A stretch of 64,000 nt of DNA from Dickeya zeae NCPPB 2538 (GTDB taxonomy: Bacteria > Pseudomonadota > Gammaproteobacteria > Enterobacterales > Enterobacteriaceae), in NCBI RefSeq assembly GCF_000406165.1, contig NZ_CM001977.1, positions 124,001 through 188,000 on the forward strand. Reading direction: 5' to 3'. The notes under the pieces were generated by a model that was not told the origin of the DNA, ran no database searches, and saw nothing but the letters and a program-made list of their open reading frames with translations. Of this stretch, positions 8,199-17,384 are shown piece by piece. The translations under genes and the position numbers were made by a program. How positions within the stretch are numbered: position 1 is the stretch's first letter; each line of letters begins with the position of its first letter.

Positions 8199-9332
8199 CT
8201 ATGCCCCCCGATAACCATGATTAATCAAGTGGATGAACGTGGTACCTTCGGTGTACTCAAAGGCCTTCACGTCACGCCAGGCTTTCGCCAGACGAGGATA
8301 CTCGCCCAACGCGGCAGGTGGCGCATGATGAATCGCGGCCATCACCACGTGCTCGGCCACCCGGGTGGCGGTAATTTTGGCAAGCCCGGCGTCGCGCCCA
8401 CAGTTTTCGCCTTGTTCAAAACGCTCACAGACCATGCGTACCTGCGCCATAGCGGCCTGCAACTGACGTCGGGCTTTCAGTAACCAGGCGGCACGTGGCG
8501 TAGACCAACGCTGTTGCAAGGTGAGATCGAGTACGGAACGGGCTACACCCAGCGCAATAGCACCGACACAAGGGCGTAATGAATCGAACGTTACCATCGC
8601 GGAACGGGCAAAACGCTCGGTCGGTTTCAGGTGTTGTCCCAGCAGTGCACTGTCCGGTACGAACACATCACGAAGCCTCAGGTGCGATACGTTGCAGCCG
8701 GGTATTCCGTTGATGGGGATACGTTCGGCGAACACGCCATCCTGATGACGTGGTGAAAACGTGAAGACATTAATGCCAAGCGGACCGGATGCGGTACGGG
8801 CGAACAATACGCCGGTATCGGCGATGACACCGTTACCAATCAGATACTTCTCGCCGTTGATCAGCCAGCCGCCATCCACCTTGACGGCGCTGGTCTGGAT
8901 TTGTTGTGCGTCGCTGCCGGCTTCCGGTTCGGTCATGGCAAAACAGCTCCAGGTCAGCTCGCGATTAAACTGGGAGAAGAATGCATCACGCTGTTCCTGG
9001 TTGCCCATGTTTTCGACGACCAGCGCCGCCATACCGGGGCCAGGGGCGGCGAATAGCAGGTTCGGATCGATATAACCGAACGATTCATAGGCCTCGCAGC
9101 GCAGGGGTAATGGTAACATCCGCAGGGCGTCACCCTGTTCCTCCAGCCAGCTCGTTGGCTGGTAATCAGCGGGGACACCCAGCGTATTAAGCATGGGGGC
9201 CAGTGAGTATTGCGCCGTCAGGCGCGCTTTCTCTGGGGCAACGTCGATTTGCCCGCCAAGGTGGCGCCCTTCAGACACGGTGTCTTCAATCAGGCGCTTT
9301 AAGGGCAAAAGGAAGCGAGCGTAATCATTCAC
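8199..9332 (-). CDS. Acyl-CoA/acyl-ACP dehydrogenase family flavoprotein (copy 2)
   Basis: A 377-residue acyl-CoA dehydrogenase family member. FAMTEPEAGSD and NGEKYLIGNG mark the FAD and substrate region, and AFEYTEGTTFIHLINHGYRG marks the C-terminal domain. Start is GTG 9332, whose TGA-overlapping junction (GTGA) and upstream AAGGAGA indicate translational coupling to the VOC gene. It is a paralogue of the enzyme at 5431-6567 but clearly diverged, so the two probably act on different intermediates or as a hetero-oligomer. Likely role: flavin-dependent desaturation of a carrier-bound intermediate. Confidence 0.85.
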   Translation of the reverse strand: MNDYARFLLPLKRLIEDTVSEGRHLGGQIDVAPEKARLTAQYSLAPMLNTLGVPADYQPTSWLEEQGDALRMLPLPLRCEAYESFGYIDPNLLFAAPGPGMAALVVENMGNQEQRDAFFSQFNRELTWSCFAMTEPEAGSDAQQIQTSAVKVDGGWLINGEKYLIGNGVIADTGVLFARTASGPLGINVFTFSPRHQDGVFAERIPINGIPGCNVSHLRLRDVFVPDSALLGQHLKPTERFARSAMVTFDSLRPCVGAIALGVARSVLDLTLQQRWSTPRAAWLLKARRQLQAAMAQVRMVCERFEQGENCGRDAGLAKITATRVAEHVVMAAIHHAPPAALGEYPRLAKAWRDVKAFEYTEGTTFIHLINHGYRGA

Positions 9333-9760
9333 GCGGTTTCTCCTTGCGCGATCAGGCTGGTACTGCCGGACATGATCTCCATGATGCCTGCCTCCGGTTT
9401 GTACAGATGACTGGCCAGCGGTCCTTGTGGGTAGGCATGGAACGGGCGCGTCAGCGCCAGCCAGCCATCTGCACGCAACTGCTGGTATTTCTGGTTGAAG
9501 TCATCGACTTCAAAGCAAATGTGGTACGGCAGGCAATCTTTGCGTTCTTTGTCCAGCATGCCACTTAACAGCCGGTTTTCCGGCAGCGGCTCCACCAGTT
9601 CTATCTGCATATCCTGACGGGTGGTGTTCATGAAGGTGACGTAAATCTGCTGGGCGCTGACTTTCTTGCGATACACCATGATCTGGGGGAAAAAAGCCGT
9701 CATCGCAGCGATAGTCGCGTCACTATCTTTGACGATATATCCAAGATGGCTGAATTTCAT
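9329..9760 (-). CDS. VOC (glyoxalase/methylmalonyl-CoA epimerase-like) superfamily protein
   Basis: A 143-residue protein with the paired beta-alpha-beta-beta-beta modules of the vicinal-oxygen-chelate superfamily. It begins MKFSHLGYIVKD, typical of the family, with LPYHICFEVDDF opening the second half and a terminal MEIMSG carrying the metal-binding glutamate. Good ribosome-binding site (GGGAG) before ATG 9760. Family members catalyse epimerisation, isomerisation or C-C cleavage on acyl-CoA or acyl-carrier substrates; methylmalonyl-CoA epimerase is the closest general pattern. In this operon it may act on a beta-keto or branched intermediate, but that is inference. Confidence 0.78.
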   Translation of the reverse strand: MKFSHLGYIVKDSDATIAAMTAFFPQIMVYRKKVSAQQIYVTFMNTTRQDMQIELVEPLPENRLLSGMLDKERKDCLPYHICFEVDDFNQKYQQLRADGWLALTRPFHAYPQGPLASHLYKPEAGIMEIMSGSTSLIAQGETA

Positions 9761-9840
9761 GACTTTTCTCCCGTCAATGCCGTTTGTAACAGACTACCGG
9801 CAACAGCGGTTTTTTTTATGTCTGCTTGCAGGTCGTACCG

Positions 9841-11388
9841 CTATTTTGGTGAGCTATAGAGCGTCGTGCTATTGCCGTGCTCTGGTAGCACATCGGTTTG
9901 GCATTGCTGCATCAACGCCTGTCGATCGGTCTTGCCATGTAACGTCAGGGGAAACGGACCGGTGAAACGGATGACGCGTGGCATCATATACGCAGGTAGC
10001 CGTTGCGCCAGAGAGCGCCGAAAGCTATCGCGCCGTTCGCGGGTATCAGGAGAGAGGTGTATGAATAACACTAATTCTGTCACATGGTTATCCTGTTTTC
10101 GGACAACAACGACAGCTTGTTGTACATCGTCCAGTTGGTTTGCCGCCGCTTCGATTTCACCGATTTCTATTCGGTTACCCATCCATTTGATCTGACCATC
10201 ATTGCGGCCTTTTACAAATAGATTTCCCTGTGCGTTCAGATAGCCGATATCGCCAGTATGGTAACTACGTTGGCCTTGTCGCCAGCTAAAAAGGCGATTG
10301 CGTTGATCAGATTCCGGCAGGTAGCCAGGGCTGATTTGTGGGCCGAGAAGTACAATTTCACCGGCCATACCGACAGGTAGCGGTTCGCCGTGTTCATCTA
10401 CAATGATGACGTTGTTATGATCATTAGCATGGCCGAGTGATAAGGGAGGGTTGGTGGGGAGGTCGTCTGGCGTCACGCGTGCTGCATGTGTCATACAGGC
10501 GGCTTCGGTTGGGCCATAGCAATGCAACAAGGTCGCTTGTGGAAAACGCTGATGCAGGGTCTGTACCAGTGGCGGCAATAGCGCTTCCCCGCCAATAGCG
10601 ATACATGTCAGATGGGGCAATGTGAGCTGATTGAAGCTCGGGTCTGAGCACATCACTTCAAGAAAACCCGGTGTGGAAAACCAACTGTCTATCCGTAATG
10701 CAGGTTGTGTTAGCAGTGAGAGGTTCTTACGTGGGCGGATATTATTGACGTGGTCCAGCATGACCAATGCTTTACCTGCTGCCAGTGTCAGGAAAATATC
10801 CATGATGCCCAGATCGAACGACAAGCAGGCATGATTCACATGTACGCCAGGTTGTTGTCCATGCAGTGTCGGTATGGCCCAACTTGCCAACGCATCGTAA
10901 TTCCCATAACTGATTTTCACCCCCTTCGGCTCGCCAGTGCTGCCTGAGGTGGTCAAAATATAAAATATCTGTTCAGGTGCAGGCCTGACCGGCTGGGTAA
11001 GCGACGGGGTATCCGGCAGCGAGGCGGTAGTACAGAGCGGGATGGATAGCGGCGGTAACGCGGTACGTGGCGGGCAGGCCAGCAATAGCATGTCCGCTTG
11101 CGTTACTGCGACAATATGCGCGATACGGGCTGCTGGATTGGCGATATCGACAAAGGTGAACGTGATGGCCTCAAACGCGCAGGCCAGCATGGCGGCGGCG
11201 GCATCCAGTTGCTTGTGGCCGTAAATCATCACGCAACGCGGTCGGTGCTGCTGTAGCGCCTGACGTATGGCTCCCACCCGCATGCCTAGCTGCGCAAAGG
11301 TATAGCTGCCTTCATCGTTAACGATGGCGAGATGCTGTGGGTTCTCCCGTATCCGGGTTTGAATCGGATTAAGAACTGACGAAAACAT
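9841..11388 (-). CDS. Stand-alone amino-acid adenylation enzyme (NRPS A-domain/DltA-like), copy 1
   Basis: A 515-residue adenylate-forming enzyme. A-domain core motifs are visible: A3 LTTSGSTGEPKGV, A5-like HCYGPTEAA, A7 YHTGDIGYL, A8 GRNDGQIKWMGNRIEIGEIE and A10 LTLHGKTDRQAL. No carrier domain is fused, so it should load a separate carrier protein, as DltA does. ATG 11388 (AAGGG upstream) lies inside the 3' end of the previous gene. It is in tandem with a second A-domain protein, so two different amino or organic acids are probably activated. The published Vfm adenylation proteins VfmO and VfmP plausibly correspond to this pair; I cannot assign the letters. Confidence 0.87.
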   Translation of the reverse strand: MFSSVLNPIQTRIRENPQHLAIVNDEGSYTFAQLGMRVGAIRQALQQHRPRCVMIYGHKQLDAAAAMLACAFEAITFTFVDIANPAARIAHIVAVTQADMLLLACPPRTALPPLSIPLCTTASLPDTPSLTQPVRPAPEQIFYILTTSGSTGEPKGVKISYGNYDALASWAIPTLHGQQPGVHVNHACLSFDLGIMDIFLTLAAGKALVMLDHVNNIRPRKNLSLLTQPALRIDSWFSTPGFLEVMCSDPSFNQLTLPHLTCIAIGGEALLPPLVQTLHQRFPQATLLHCYGPTEAACMTHAARVTPDDLPTNPPLSLGHANDHNNVIIVDEHGEPLPVGMAGEIVLLGPQISPGYLPESDQRNRLFSWRQGQRSYHTGDIGYLNAQGNLFVKGRNDGQIKWMGNRIEIGEIEAAANQLDDVQQAVVVVRKQDNHVTELVLFIHLSPDTRERRDSFRRSLAQRLPAYMMPRVIRFTGPFPLTLHGKTDRQALMQQCQTDVLPEHGNSTTLYSSPK

Positions 11389-12928
11389 AGCGTTTACCCT
11401 TATCAAGCGCCTGTTGTGCGATACGCTGGCGGTCTAGCTTGCTGTTGTGGTTGAGCGCGGCGTGGTCTACCGGATACCAAAATTTGGGCACCATATAGAG
11501 CGGAAAGTAGCGGCGTAAATAGTCCGCCAGCGCTGGCAAAATATCCGGCTGACTGGACAGGATAAACGCCTGTAGCCCCTGAGGGGTGTTGTGTAATAGC
11601 CACGGAGTGACAATCGCGTCCTGTACCTGAGGGTGTTCCCGCAGTGCATTTTCGATGTCGTCAAGGGCGATGCGGTAGCCCTGTATTTTTAACTCGCTGT
11701 CTTCCCGACCGTGAAAATAGAGCAGGTTATGGCGTAGTGAGCCCAGATCACCAGTGCGGTAGTGACGCGTGCCGTCGGGATGAACCACAAAGCGTGATGC
11801 CTGAATTGGCGATGCGTTCAGGTAGCCTTCGCTCACCGCCGGGCCGCTGATAACGATTTCCCCGCGATCGCTGTCCGCCTGCGCCTCAATGTGCACGATG
11901 ACGCCTGGGCGGACATAGCCCAGCGGCAGCGGCGCATCGTCATTGAGCATATCGGGGGTGATGTCGCAGGCGGTAATGGCGACTGTACACTCTGTCGGGC
12001 CGTAGGTATTGACGATGCGGCAGTCAGGGAATACTCGCCACAATGTGGCGACGAGCTCTTTTGTCAGCACTTCGCCGCAAAAGATAAAGGTTTTCAGGTG
12101 CGGCAGGTTGTCCTGACAGAATGCCCGATCCCGCAGATAGTTGCGGGTGAGCGACGGTGTGCTCACCCAAGTCTGGATACCCGCATCGGCATGGCGGGCG
12201 ATCATTTTGCGGGTATTGATGAAATCGCGGTAATCCAGCACTGAAATTGGCTGGCGATAATGCCACGCCAGCCACAGCTCGTACTGGGCGACGTCAAAGC
12301 AGTAACGAATATTGCCGCTGATTGCGCCGGATAGGGGAAAGGCCTCGACTGCCCAGCGAACGAAGTGCGCCAGATTGGCGTAACTCACCTGGATACCTTT
12401 GGGGGCACCGGTGGTACCGGAAGAAAACATAATGTAGGCGATGCCACTGACGGCGTGTTGGCCGAACGCCTGCCCCATCTGATGGCAAAAATCAGCCAGT
12501 CGGGCGGCGGGCTGACGGGCGGCGACGCTATCTCCCTCTGGCAGTGACACCGGCAGCGTTGGGATACCACTCTGCGGCGCGGCCTGACTGGTGGCGTTGA
12601 GCAGCAAACCGGCTTGAATGTTGTTGGCGATAAAACGCAGGCGCTCGTCGGTGTTATCGGTTTCGACCGGGACCACCGGGTGGCCGGTTAATAGGCAGGC
12701 CCACCAGGCGATCAGGCAGGCCGGGTGCTTGTGCCCGTACAAGATAACCGGTGCCGGTTGCGGGCGACCGCTGGCGACATGATGTGCGCGCAGGTGTTCC
12801 GCCAGCGCCAGCGCGCCGTGGTACAACTGGTGGTAGGTCAGCTCACCGTCAATGTGATGGCAGGCCGGGGTGTGCACACCATCGAAGCGCGCCAGCAGGG
12901 AAGTCAGGTATTGCCACGATGCGATCAT
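11369..12928 (-). CDS. Stand-alone amino-acid adenylation enzyme, copy 2
   Basis: A 519-residue adenylation protein in tandem with the one downstream. Core motifs: IMFSSGTTGAPKGIQVSY (A3), NTYGPTECTVAI (A5), YRTGDLGSL (A7), GREDSELKIQGYRIALDDIE (A8) and ALNHNSKLDRQRI (A10). ATG 12928 forms an ATGA overlap with the carrier-protein gene just upstream, indicating coupled translation; that carrier is the obvious acceptor. The two A-domain proteins are paralogous but diverged, including in the region between A3 and A5 that sets substrate choice, so distinct substrates are expected. The substrate cannot be read off without aligning the specificity residues. Confidence 0.87.
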   Translation of the reverse strand: MIASWQYLTSLLARFDGVHTPACHHIDGELTYHQLYHGALALAEHLRAHHVASGRPQPAPVILYGHKHPACLIAWWACLLTGHPVVPVETDNTDERLRFIANNIQAGLLLNATSQAAPQSGIPTLPVSLPEGDSVAARQPAARLADFCHQMGQAFGQHAVSGIAYIMFSSGTTGAPKGIQVSYANLAHFVRWAVEAFPLSGAISGNIRYCFDVAQYELWLAWHYRQPISVLDYRDFINTRKMIARHADAGIQTWVSTPSLTRNYLRDRAFCQDNLPHLKTFIFCGEVLTKELVATLWRVFPDCRIVNTYGPTECTVAITACDITPDMLNDDAPLPLGYVRPGVIVHIEAQADSDRGEIVISGPAVSEGYLNASPIQASRFVVHPDGTRHYRTGDLGSLRHNLLYFHGREDSELKIQGYRIALDDIENALREHPQVQDAIVTPWLLHNTPQGLQAFILSSQPDILPALADYLRRYFPLYMVPKFWYPVDHAALNHNSKLDRQRIAQQALDKGKRYVFVSS

Positions 12929-13233
12929 ACACAAGAGACGCCATGCTCCCGTTGTGAGTGAATGAAGCGGCTGAGCGAATCGATGGTGCTGAGCTGCTGG
13001 CTATCCAGTGTTACCGGGTCTATCGATAATCCTTCGATCATCTCTTCCAGATACATCATCAGTTCGATGAAAATACCGCTCTCAAACCCTAAATCCCGCT
13101 CCAGATCGGTGTGCGGATGCAATTCCGACAGGTCATCGGTTTCCAGCACCATACCGATCGCCGTGACGATCTTCTGGTAATAAAAATCCGGGTTGTAGTC
13201 GGTGTTAGCGGGGCAATCAGTATCATGTGACAT
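12925..13233 (-). CDS. Acyl/peptidyl carrier protein (second carrier)
   Basis: A 102-residue acidic helical protein with carrier-protein layout: TDLERDLGFESGIFIELMM places the phosphopantetheine serine in an ESG context instead of the usual DSL. The first 25 residues look like a flexible extension. GGAG precedes ATG 13233. It lies between an acyl-AMP ligase gene and the two adenylation genes, so it is a likely acceptor for one or more of them. Modification by the PPTase at 1820-2584 is expected. Confidence 0.82.
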   Translation of the reverse strand: MSHDTDCPANTDYNPDFYYQKIVTAIGMVLETDDLSELHPHTDLERDLGFESGIFIELMMYLEEMIEGLSIDPVTLDSQQLSTIDSLSRFIHSQREHGVSCV

Positions 13234-13238
13234 CGCGG

Positions 13239-14822
13239 TTACTCCATCAAACCGGGTTGTGGGCAGGCGGCTACCGTTATCCCTGCCATCAGTTGTTCCC
13301 GCAGCAACGTACGGTTGACCTTACCATTCTGATTCAGCGGTAATTGCGGCATCAGCAGGAAACGGTGCGGCACCATATACGATTCCATCTGGGTTTTGCT
13401 CCAGCGCGACAATGCCTTTTCGTTCAGATCGCCACGGGTAACGACACAGGCGATGATTTCATCGCCGTAAATCGCATGCGGTATACCGACAACGGCTACT
13501 TGCACCACCTGCGGATGACGGTTAAGCACGGTTTCCACTTCTTTGGGCGCGACTTTCTCGCCGCAGCTTTTCAGCATTTCGTCCCGACGGCCGATGAAAT
13601 AGAGCAGGCCCTGATCATCCAGCCGACAGATATCGCCGGTGTAGAGGACGTTTTCGCCCGGCAGCAGACCGGGGCGCAGTTTCTCGGCACTCTTCTCGTC
13701 ATTGCGCCAATAGCCGCACATCACGGTCGCGCCGCGGATCACCAGCTCGCCGGTGGCATTGCGGGTATGGCGCTGACCCTTGTCGTCCACCACCCACAGT
13801 TCGGTATTCGGAATCGCGATGCCGACGCTTTGCGGATGGGTGGCAAGGTACTCTGGTGGCAGATAGGTGCAACGGTGGCACTCGGTCAGCCCGTACATTG
13901 AGTAGATGCGCGCGTGTGGAAAGATGTGGCGTAATTGGTCGATATCACCGGCATGCAGCGCAGCGGCGGTGTTGGTGACGGTACGAATCGAGGCGAAGTT
14001 GTAGCGCGAAGCCAACGGTGCGATCAGTCGCAGCATGGTCGGCACGATAGGCAACACCGTCGCGCGCAGGGTGACCATACGTTGTAGTGCTAACAGGGGT
14101 CGGCGGAAATCCGGCTCCACGATTAACGTACACTGCGCCAGCGCAGACATAATGACCTGATATAACCCGTAGTCGAAGCTCATCGGAATGAACGACATGA
14201 TACGGTCATCGTCGCGCAGTTGCAGGTAACCGGCTACTGAGCTGGCGGCGGTAATCATATTGCGGCGGCTGAGCATCACCCCCTTGGGGTGACCGGTAGA
14301 ACCGGACGTGTAGATAATGCACGCCAGATCAAGGTCAATGCCGGTAGCGAGCCGCTCGCACTCAACGGAGATGCGGTACGGTTCGTTCGCCAGTGCCGCA
14401 GCCACCTCGTGGCTAAAACAGACCCGCGTGTGGCGGTTAAACTGCTGCCAGTGCTCACTGACCTGAGCGATGGTGATTTCATCGTTAAGGGCTGGGTCGG
14501 CTATCAACAGGCGACATCCGGCGTTATCCACCAGCCAGCTGAGTTTACCGGCCTTGGTTTCCGGGTTCAGTGGAATGAAGATCGCACCCAGATATTGCAA
14601 CGCCCAGAAATAGAGCACGAACGTCAGTGAATTTGGCATGTAGACGATCACCCGGTCACCTTTATCCACCCCTTTTTCCCGCAAATAATCCGCCAGTTGT
14701 CGGGCTTGCAGGCGCAACATAAACCAGCTGATTTCGCGATCGGTATCGATGACGGCGGTTTTATTGGCCGCTTCTTTGGCGGCCTGGTCAAGCCAGTGAG
14801 TCAGATGGGTAATGTTCGTCAT
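13239..14822 (-). CDS. AMP-dependent acyl-CoA/acyl-ACP synthetase (ligase)
   Basis: A 527-residue ANL-superfamily enzyme of the acyl-CoA ligase type. CIIYTSGSTGHPKGVMLSR is the P-loop, YSMYGLTEC the A5 motif, LYTGDICRLDD the A7 motif, GRRDEMLKSCGEKVAPKEVE the hinge and LPLNQNGKVNRTLL the catalytic-lysine tail. It differs in type from the two NRPS-like A-domain proteins and more resembles enzymes that activate carboxylic acids or load them onto a carrier. AAGGA precedes ATG 14822. It probably supplies the acyl or amino-acid starter for the pathway; the substrate is unknown. Confidence 0.87.
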   Translation of the reverse strand: MTNITHLTHWLDQAAKEAANKTAVIDTDREISWFMLRLQARQLADYLREKGVDKGDRVIVYMPNSLTFVLYFWALQYLGAIFIPLNPETKAGKLSWLVDNAGCRLLIADPALNDEITIAQVSEHWQQFNRHTRVCFSHEVAAALANEPYRISVECERLATGIDLDLACIIYTSGSTGHPKGVMLSRRNMITAASSVAGYLQLRDDDRIMSFIPMSFDYGLYQVIMSALAQCTLIVEPDFRRPLLALQRMVTLRATVLPIVPTMLRLIAPLASRYNFASIRTVTNTAAALHAGDIDQLRHIFPHARIYSMYGLTECHRCTYLPPEYLATHPQSVGIAIPNTELWVVDDKGQRHTRNATGELVIRGATVMCGYWRNDEKSAEKLRPGLLPGENVLYTGDICRLDDQGLLYFIGRRDEMLKSCGEKVAPKEVETVLNRHPQVVQVAVVGIPHAIYGDEIIACVVTRGDLNEKALSRWSKTQMESYMVPHRFLLMPQLPLNQNGKVNRTLLREQLMAGITVAACPQPGLME

Positions 14823-14831
14823 GGAGCATCC

Positions 14832-15761
14832 TTAATGGGGACAGGAGGAGCGGGTGAACATTCCGGTGTGGTGCGGCTGATAACGCAACACACAGGTGGT
14901 GAGATGACGCGCTTCGGGTACCGCCAGCAAGTAACGGTGACCCGGTTGTGCCTGTTGTTTCAGGTAGACAAAGGGGGCCGCACACAGTAATGACTCTGGC
15001 ACGCTTACCCGTTGGCAGTGAGGAACGCCGCCTTGCAACGCCTCAATCAGCGCCGGGCTACCCAGTAGCGTCAGCGGTAGCGTCTCTTGCGTCGGCAAGC
15101 GTGCGAGCAGGTGGCGCAGGGTCGCCGTCATGTCGCCGTTATCGGCGTAAGGCTGGCGATAGTAGCCTTCAAATACCAGTCCGCTGGCTTGTCCGGCTGG
15201 CCGTTTTTCTATCCGCATCAGGCAGCAGTTTTTCTGGGGCTGCAACTGTGCCAGTCGTTCGCTGGGATAAGGCGCGATATCCTGATCGGCAATCATCAAC
15301 AAGGCCTCATGCCGATCATCTTCACAGGCCAGATAGTCATTGATGGCGTGCAGGGCGAACAACGGAGCCGCCAGGCCGCGATCCGAAACGGAAAACCCGA
15401 ACGCACGGTGAGCCTCGCACGCGTGGATCAGGGCGTTAGAGACGGCGCAGCCGAGGTCGCTATCCGGGGTCCAGTGGGCGAATACCACCACATCAAGCGG
15501 CTGTAATGTATGACGTGCCTGCAATTCAGGTAACAGCGCTTGCATCATCGCGGTAAAGGAGTGGCGGCTATTCAGCCAGCGGTTCAGCACCGCGCTGTCC
15601 GGCTCGGCTGTTTCGCCGTGAGAGCGAAAAAAAGCCCGCAGATAATCCGCCATCAGCGCCTGGCTCGGGTGCGGCACCCGTGATGCGTCATCACATTCAG
15701 GTGCGCTTGCCGATGAGAACGTACGCCAGACCAGATCATCCGGCTGGATACACAACGTCAT
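14832..15761 (-). CDS. KAS-like protein lacking the catalytic cysteine (copy 2)
   Basis: A 309-residue paralogue of the product of 4590-5447. The shared core is VVFAHWTPDSDLG, then SVSDRGLAAPLFALHAI and EALLMIADQD, matching the N-terminal half of KAS III, but the nucleophile position is a non-cysteine residue and no HxxN motif follows. The C-terminal part (LLCAAPFVYLKQQAQPGHRYLLAV) keeps the outline of the second half. ATG 15761 overlaps the decarboxylase stop (ATGA). It may be a structural partner for one of the two active KAS III enzymes, or may have taken on another acyl-binding role. Confidence 0.62.
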   Translation of the reverse strand: MTLCIQPDDLVWRTFSSASAPECDDASRVPHPSQALMADYLRAFFRSHGETAEPDSAVLNRWLNSRHSFTAMMQALLPELQARHTLQPLDVVVFAHWTPDSDLGCAVSNALIHACEAHRAFGFSVSDRGLAAPLFALHAINDYLACEDDRHEALLMIADQDIAPYPSERLAQLQPQKNCCLMRIEKRPAGQASGLVFEGYYRQPYADNGDMTATLRHLLARLPTQETLPLTLLGSPALIEALQGGVPHCQRVSVPESLLCAAPFVYLKQQAQPGHRYLLAVPEARHLTTCVLRYQPHHTGMFTRSSCPH

Positions 15762-17080
15762 GATGCCTCTCCGTGCCAGAGCTCAACCGGCTGTTGGCGA
15801 GCCAGTAACTGTGCCGTGGTCTCTGGCTGGCGAATCTGAATCAGCCGGTGTCCATCCACCATCACTTCCGCCGGGTAACCGAAGCTCAGGAACAAACCGG
15901 GTGAGGCGGTTAACCCATAAGCGCCAGAATGGGTGATACCGATCAGGTCGCCGACCGCCAGCGTCGGCAGCAGCACGTTGTCGCCCAGCAGGTCGGTAGG
16001 GGTGCAAAGCGGTCCGCTGACCTGATAAGGCTGCAATGGACGAGATTGGTTATCACCCAGCCGTAGTAGTGGGAAGTTTTTACGCAGCATGCTGTTCAGC
16101 CCTGCCGCCGCACTATGGCAATTGGCACCACCATCGCAAATGGCAAATGTTTTTCCACCGGCGGTTTTCAGGGTGTTGACTCGGGTAACGAACAGGCCCG
16201 CTTCCGCCACCAGATAGCGCCCCAGTTCAATAATGATTTGCGTATCGGCGGCCTGGCGGCGGAAGTCCGCCATAATCGGCGCGATAGCGTCACCCAATGC
16301 GGGCAGATCCAGCGGTGTTTCCTTGGGGAAATAAGGAACGCCAAAACCACCGCCGATATCGACAAAATCCAGCGTTAATTGATATTGATCGCGCAGGTTA
16401 AGCGCCAATTGCAGAATATTTCGGGTGTTGTCGGCGATAGCCTGAGCGTTGAGAATACGTGTTCCCAGATAGACATGAAAACCGCGCACAATAATGGAAG
16501 GCCAGCGTGACAGAGAGGCCAGCACGGTGTGCAGCGTATCTAGCGTCATCCCGAACTGGGTGGGTTTTCCGCTCATCACCAGTCTGGCGTGTTCGCTGCT
16601 GAAATCCGGGTTGATACGTAGCGCCACCGTCTGCACGGTGCCAGCCTGTGCCGCCAACTGGTTGATGTTATCCAGTTCGGTGACGGATTCCGCCACAATC
16701 GCCCGGATACCACAATTCATGGCGTGCGCCAGTGCCGGTAGCGACTTGCCCGGCCCGACATACAGAATATTTTGCGGTAAGACACCGGCTGCCAGCGCGG
16801 TATCCAGTTCCGCCGGTGAACACACCTCGCACCCCGTCCCTTGCTCCACCAGCGTTTTCACTACCGACAGGTTCGGGTTCGCCTTCAGAGAATAGTACAC
16901 CGCTGTTCCGGCTGGCAGTTGCTGATAGAGATGATGAAGCTGACGACGTAGCTGGCGGGCGCTGTAGACATAAAAAGGCGTGCCGACATGCCGGGCGATC
17001 GTCGCAACCGATATCTCTTCTACATAGCCGTTGGCAAACAGCGCGTCAGGCTGGGTGGCGGGGTGAGCAGGGTCAGCCAT
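15758..17080 (-). CDS. PLP-dependent group IV decarboxylase (LysA/ornithine decarboxylase-like)
   Basis: A 440-residue fold-III PLP enzyme related to diaminopimelate and ornithine/arginine decarboxylases. VYYSLKANPN carries the PLP lysine, IGGGFG the phosphate-binding glycines, ELGRYLVAEAG the substrate-binding region and CDGGANCH the active-site cysteine. ATG 17080 overlaps the carrier-protein gene by 8 bp; GTG 17095 is an alternative. In operons with a carrier protein, this class can decarboxylate carrier-bound or free amino acids to give an amine building block. It lies second in the operon, directly after the first carrier protein. Substrate not determinable here. Confidence 0.86.
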   Translation of the reverse strand: MADPAHPATQPDALFANGYVEEISVATIARHVGTPFYVYSARQLRRQLHHLYQQLPAGTAVYYSLKANPNLSVVKTLVEQGTGCEVCSPAELDTALAAGVLPQNILYVGPGKSLPALAHAMNCGIRAIVAESVTELDNINQLAAQAGTVQTVALRINPDFSSEHARLVMSGKPTQFGMTLDTLHTVLASLSRWPSIIVRGFHVYLGTRILNAQAIADNTRNILQLALNLRDQYQLTLDFVDIGGGFGVPYFPKETPLDLPALGDAIAPIMADFRRQAADTQIIIELGRYLVAEAGLFVTRVNTLKTAGGKTFAICDGGANCHSAAAGLNSMLRKNFPLLRLGDNQSRPLQPYQVSGPLCTPTDLLGDNVLLPTLAVGDLIGITHSGAYGLTASPGLFLSFGYPAEVMVDGHRLIQIRQPETTAQLLARQQPVELWHGEAS

Positions 17081-17384
17081 GATGAAGCCGCTCACGCAGG
17101 AAAGCTGTCAGACTGGTCAGATTCTGGAAGGCATCGAACACGCGGTCATCTGTCAGATCAAACAGGTCACCGGTCAGATGGTAAGCCGCTTCGCAGTGAT
17201 CGCTGAGTACGGCAATCAGGCTGACGATATTGATGGAATCCAGCAGCCCTTCGGCACCGAACAGCGCAGCGCCTTGAAAGATCTCGGTGATACGACCGTT
17301 ATCGATGCCGATCGCGGTGAGTTTATCACGCAGAAGGGTATGCAATGTGTCATCATCGTGATGAGTCACTACCGTATAATCCAT
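17073..17384 (-). CDS. Acyl/peptidyl carrier protein (first gene of operon)
   Basis: A 103-residue acidic helical protein with the phosphopantetheine site EGLLDSINIVSLIAVL, where the DSI serine should be the attachment residue. A strong ribosome-binding site (GGGGAG) precedes ATG 17384. It is the first gene of the 14-gene minus-strand operon and overlaps the decarboxylase gene by 8 bp. A second carrier with a different motif context is encoded at 12925-13233, so two thioester-bound intermediates may be handled separately. Confidence 0.82.
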   Translation of the reverse strand: MDYTVVTHHDDDTLHTLLRDKLTAIGIDNGRITEIFQGAALFGAEGLLDSINIVSLIAVLSDHCEAAYHLTGDLFDLTDDRVFDAFQNLTSLTAFLRERLHHG

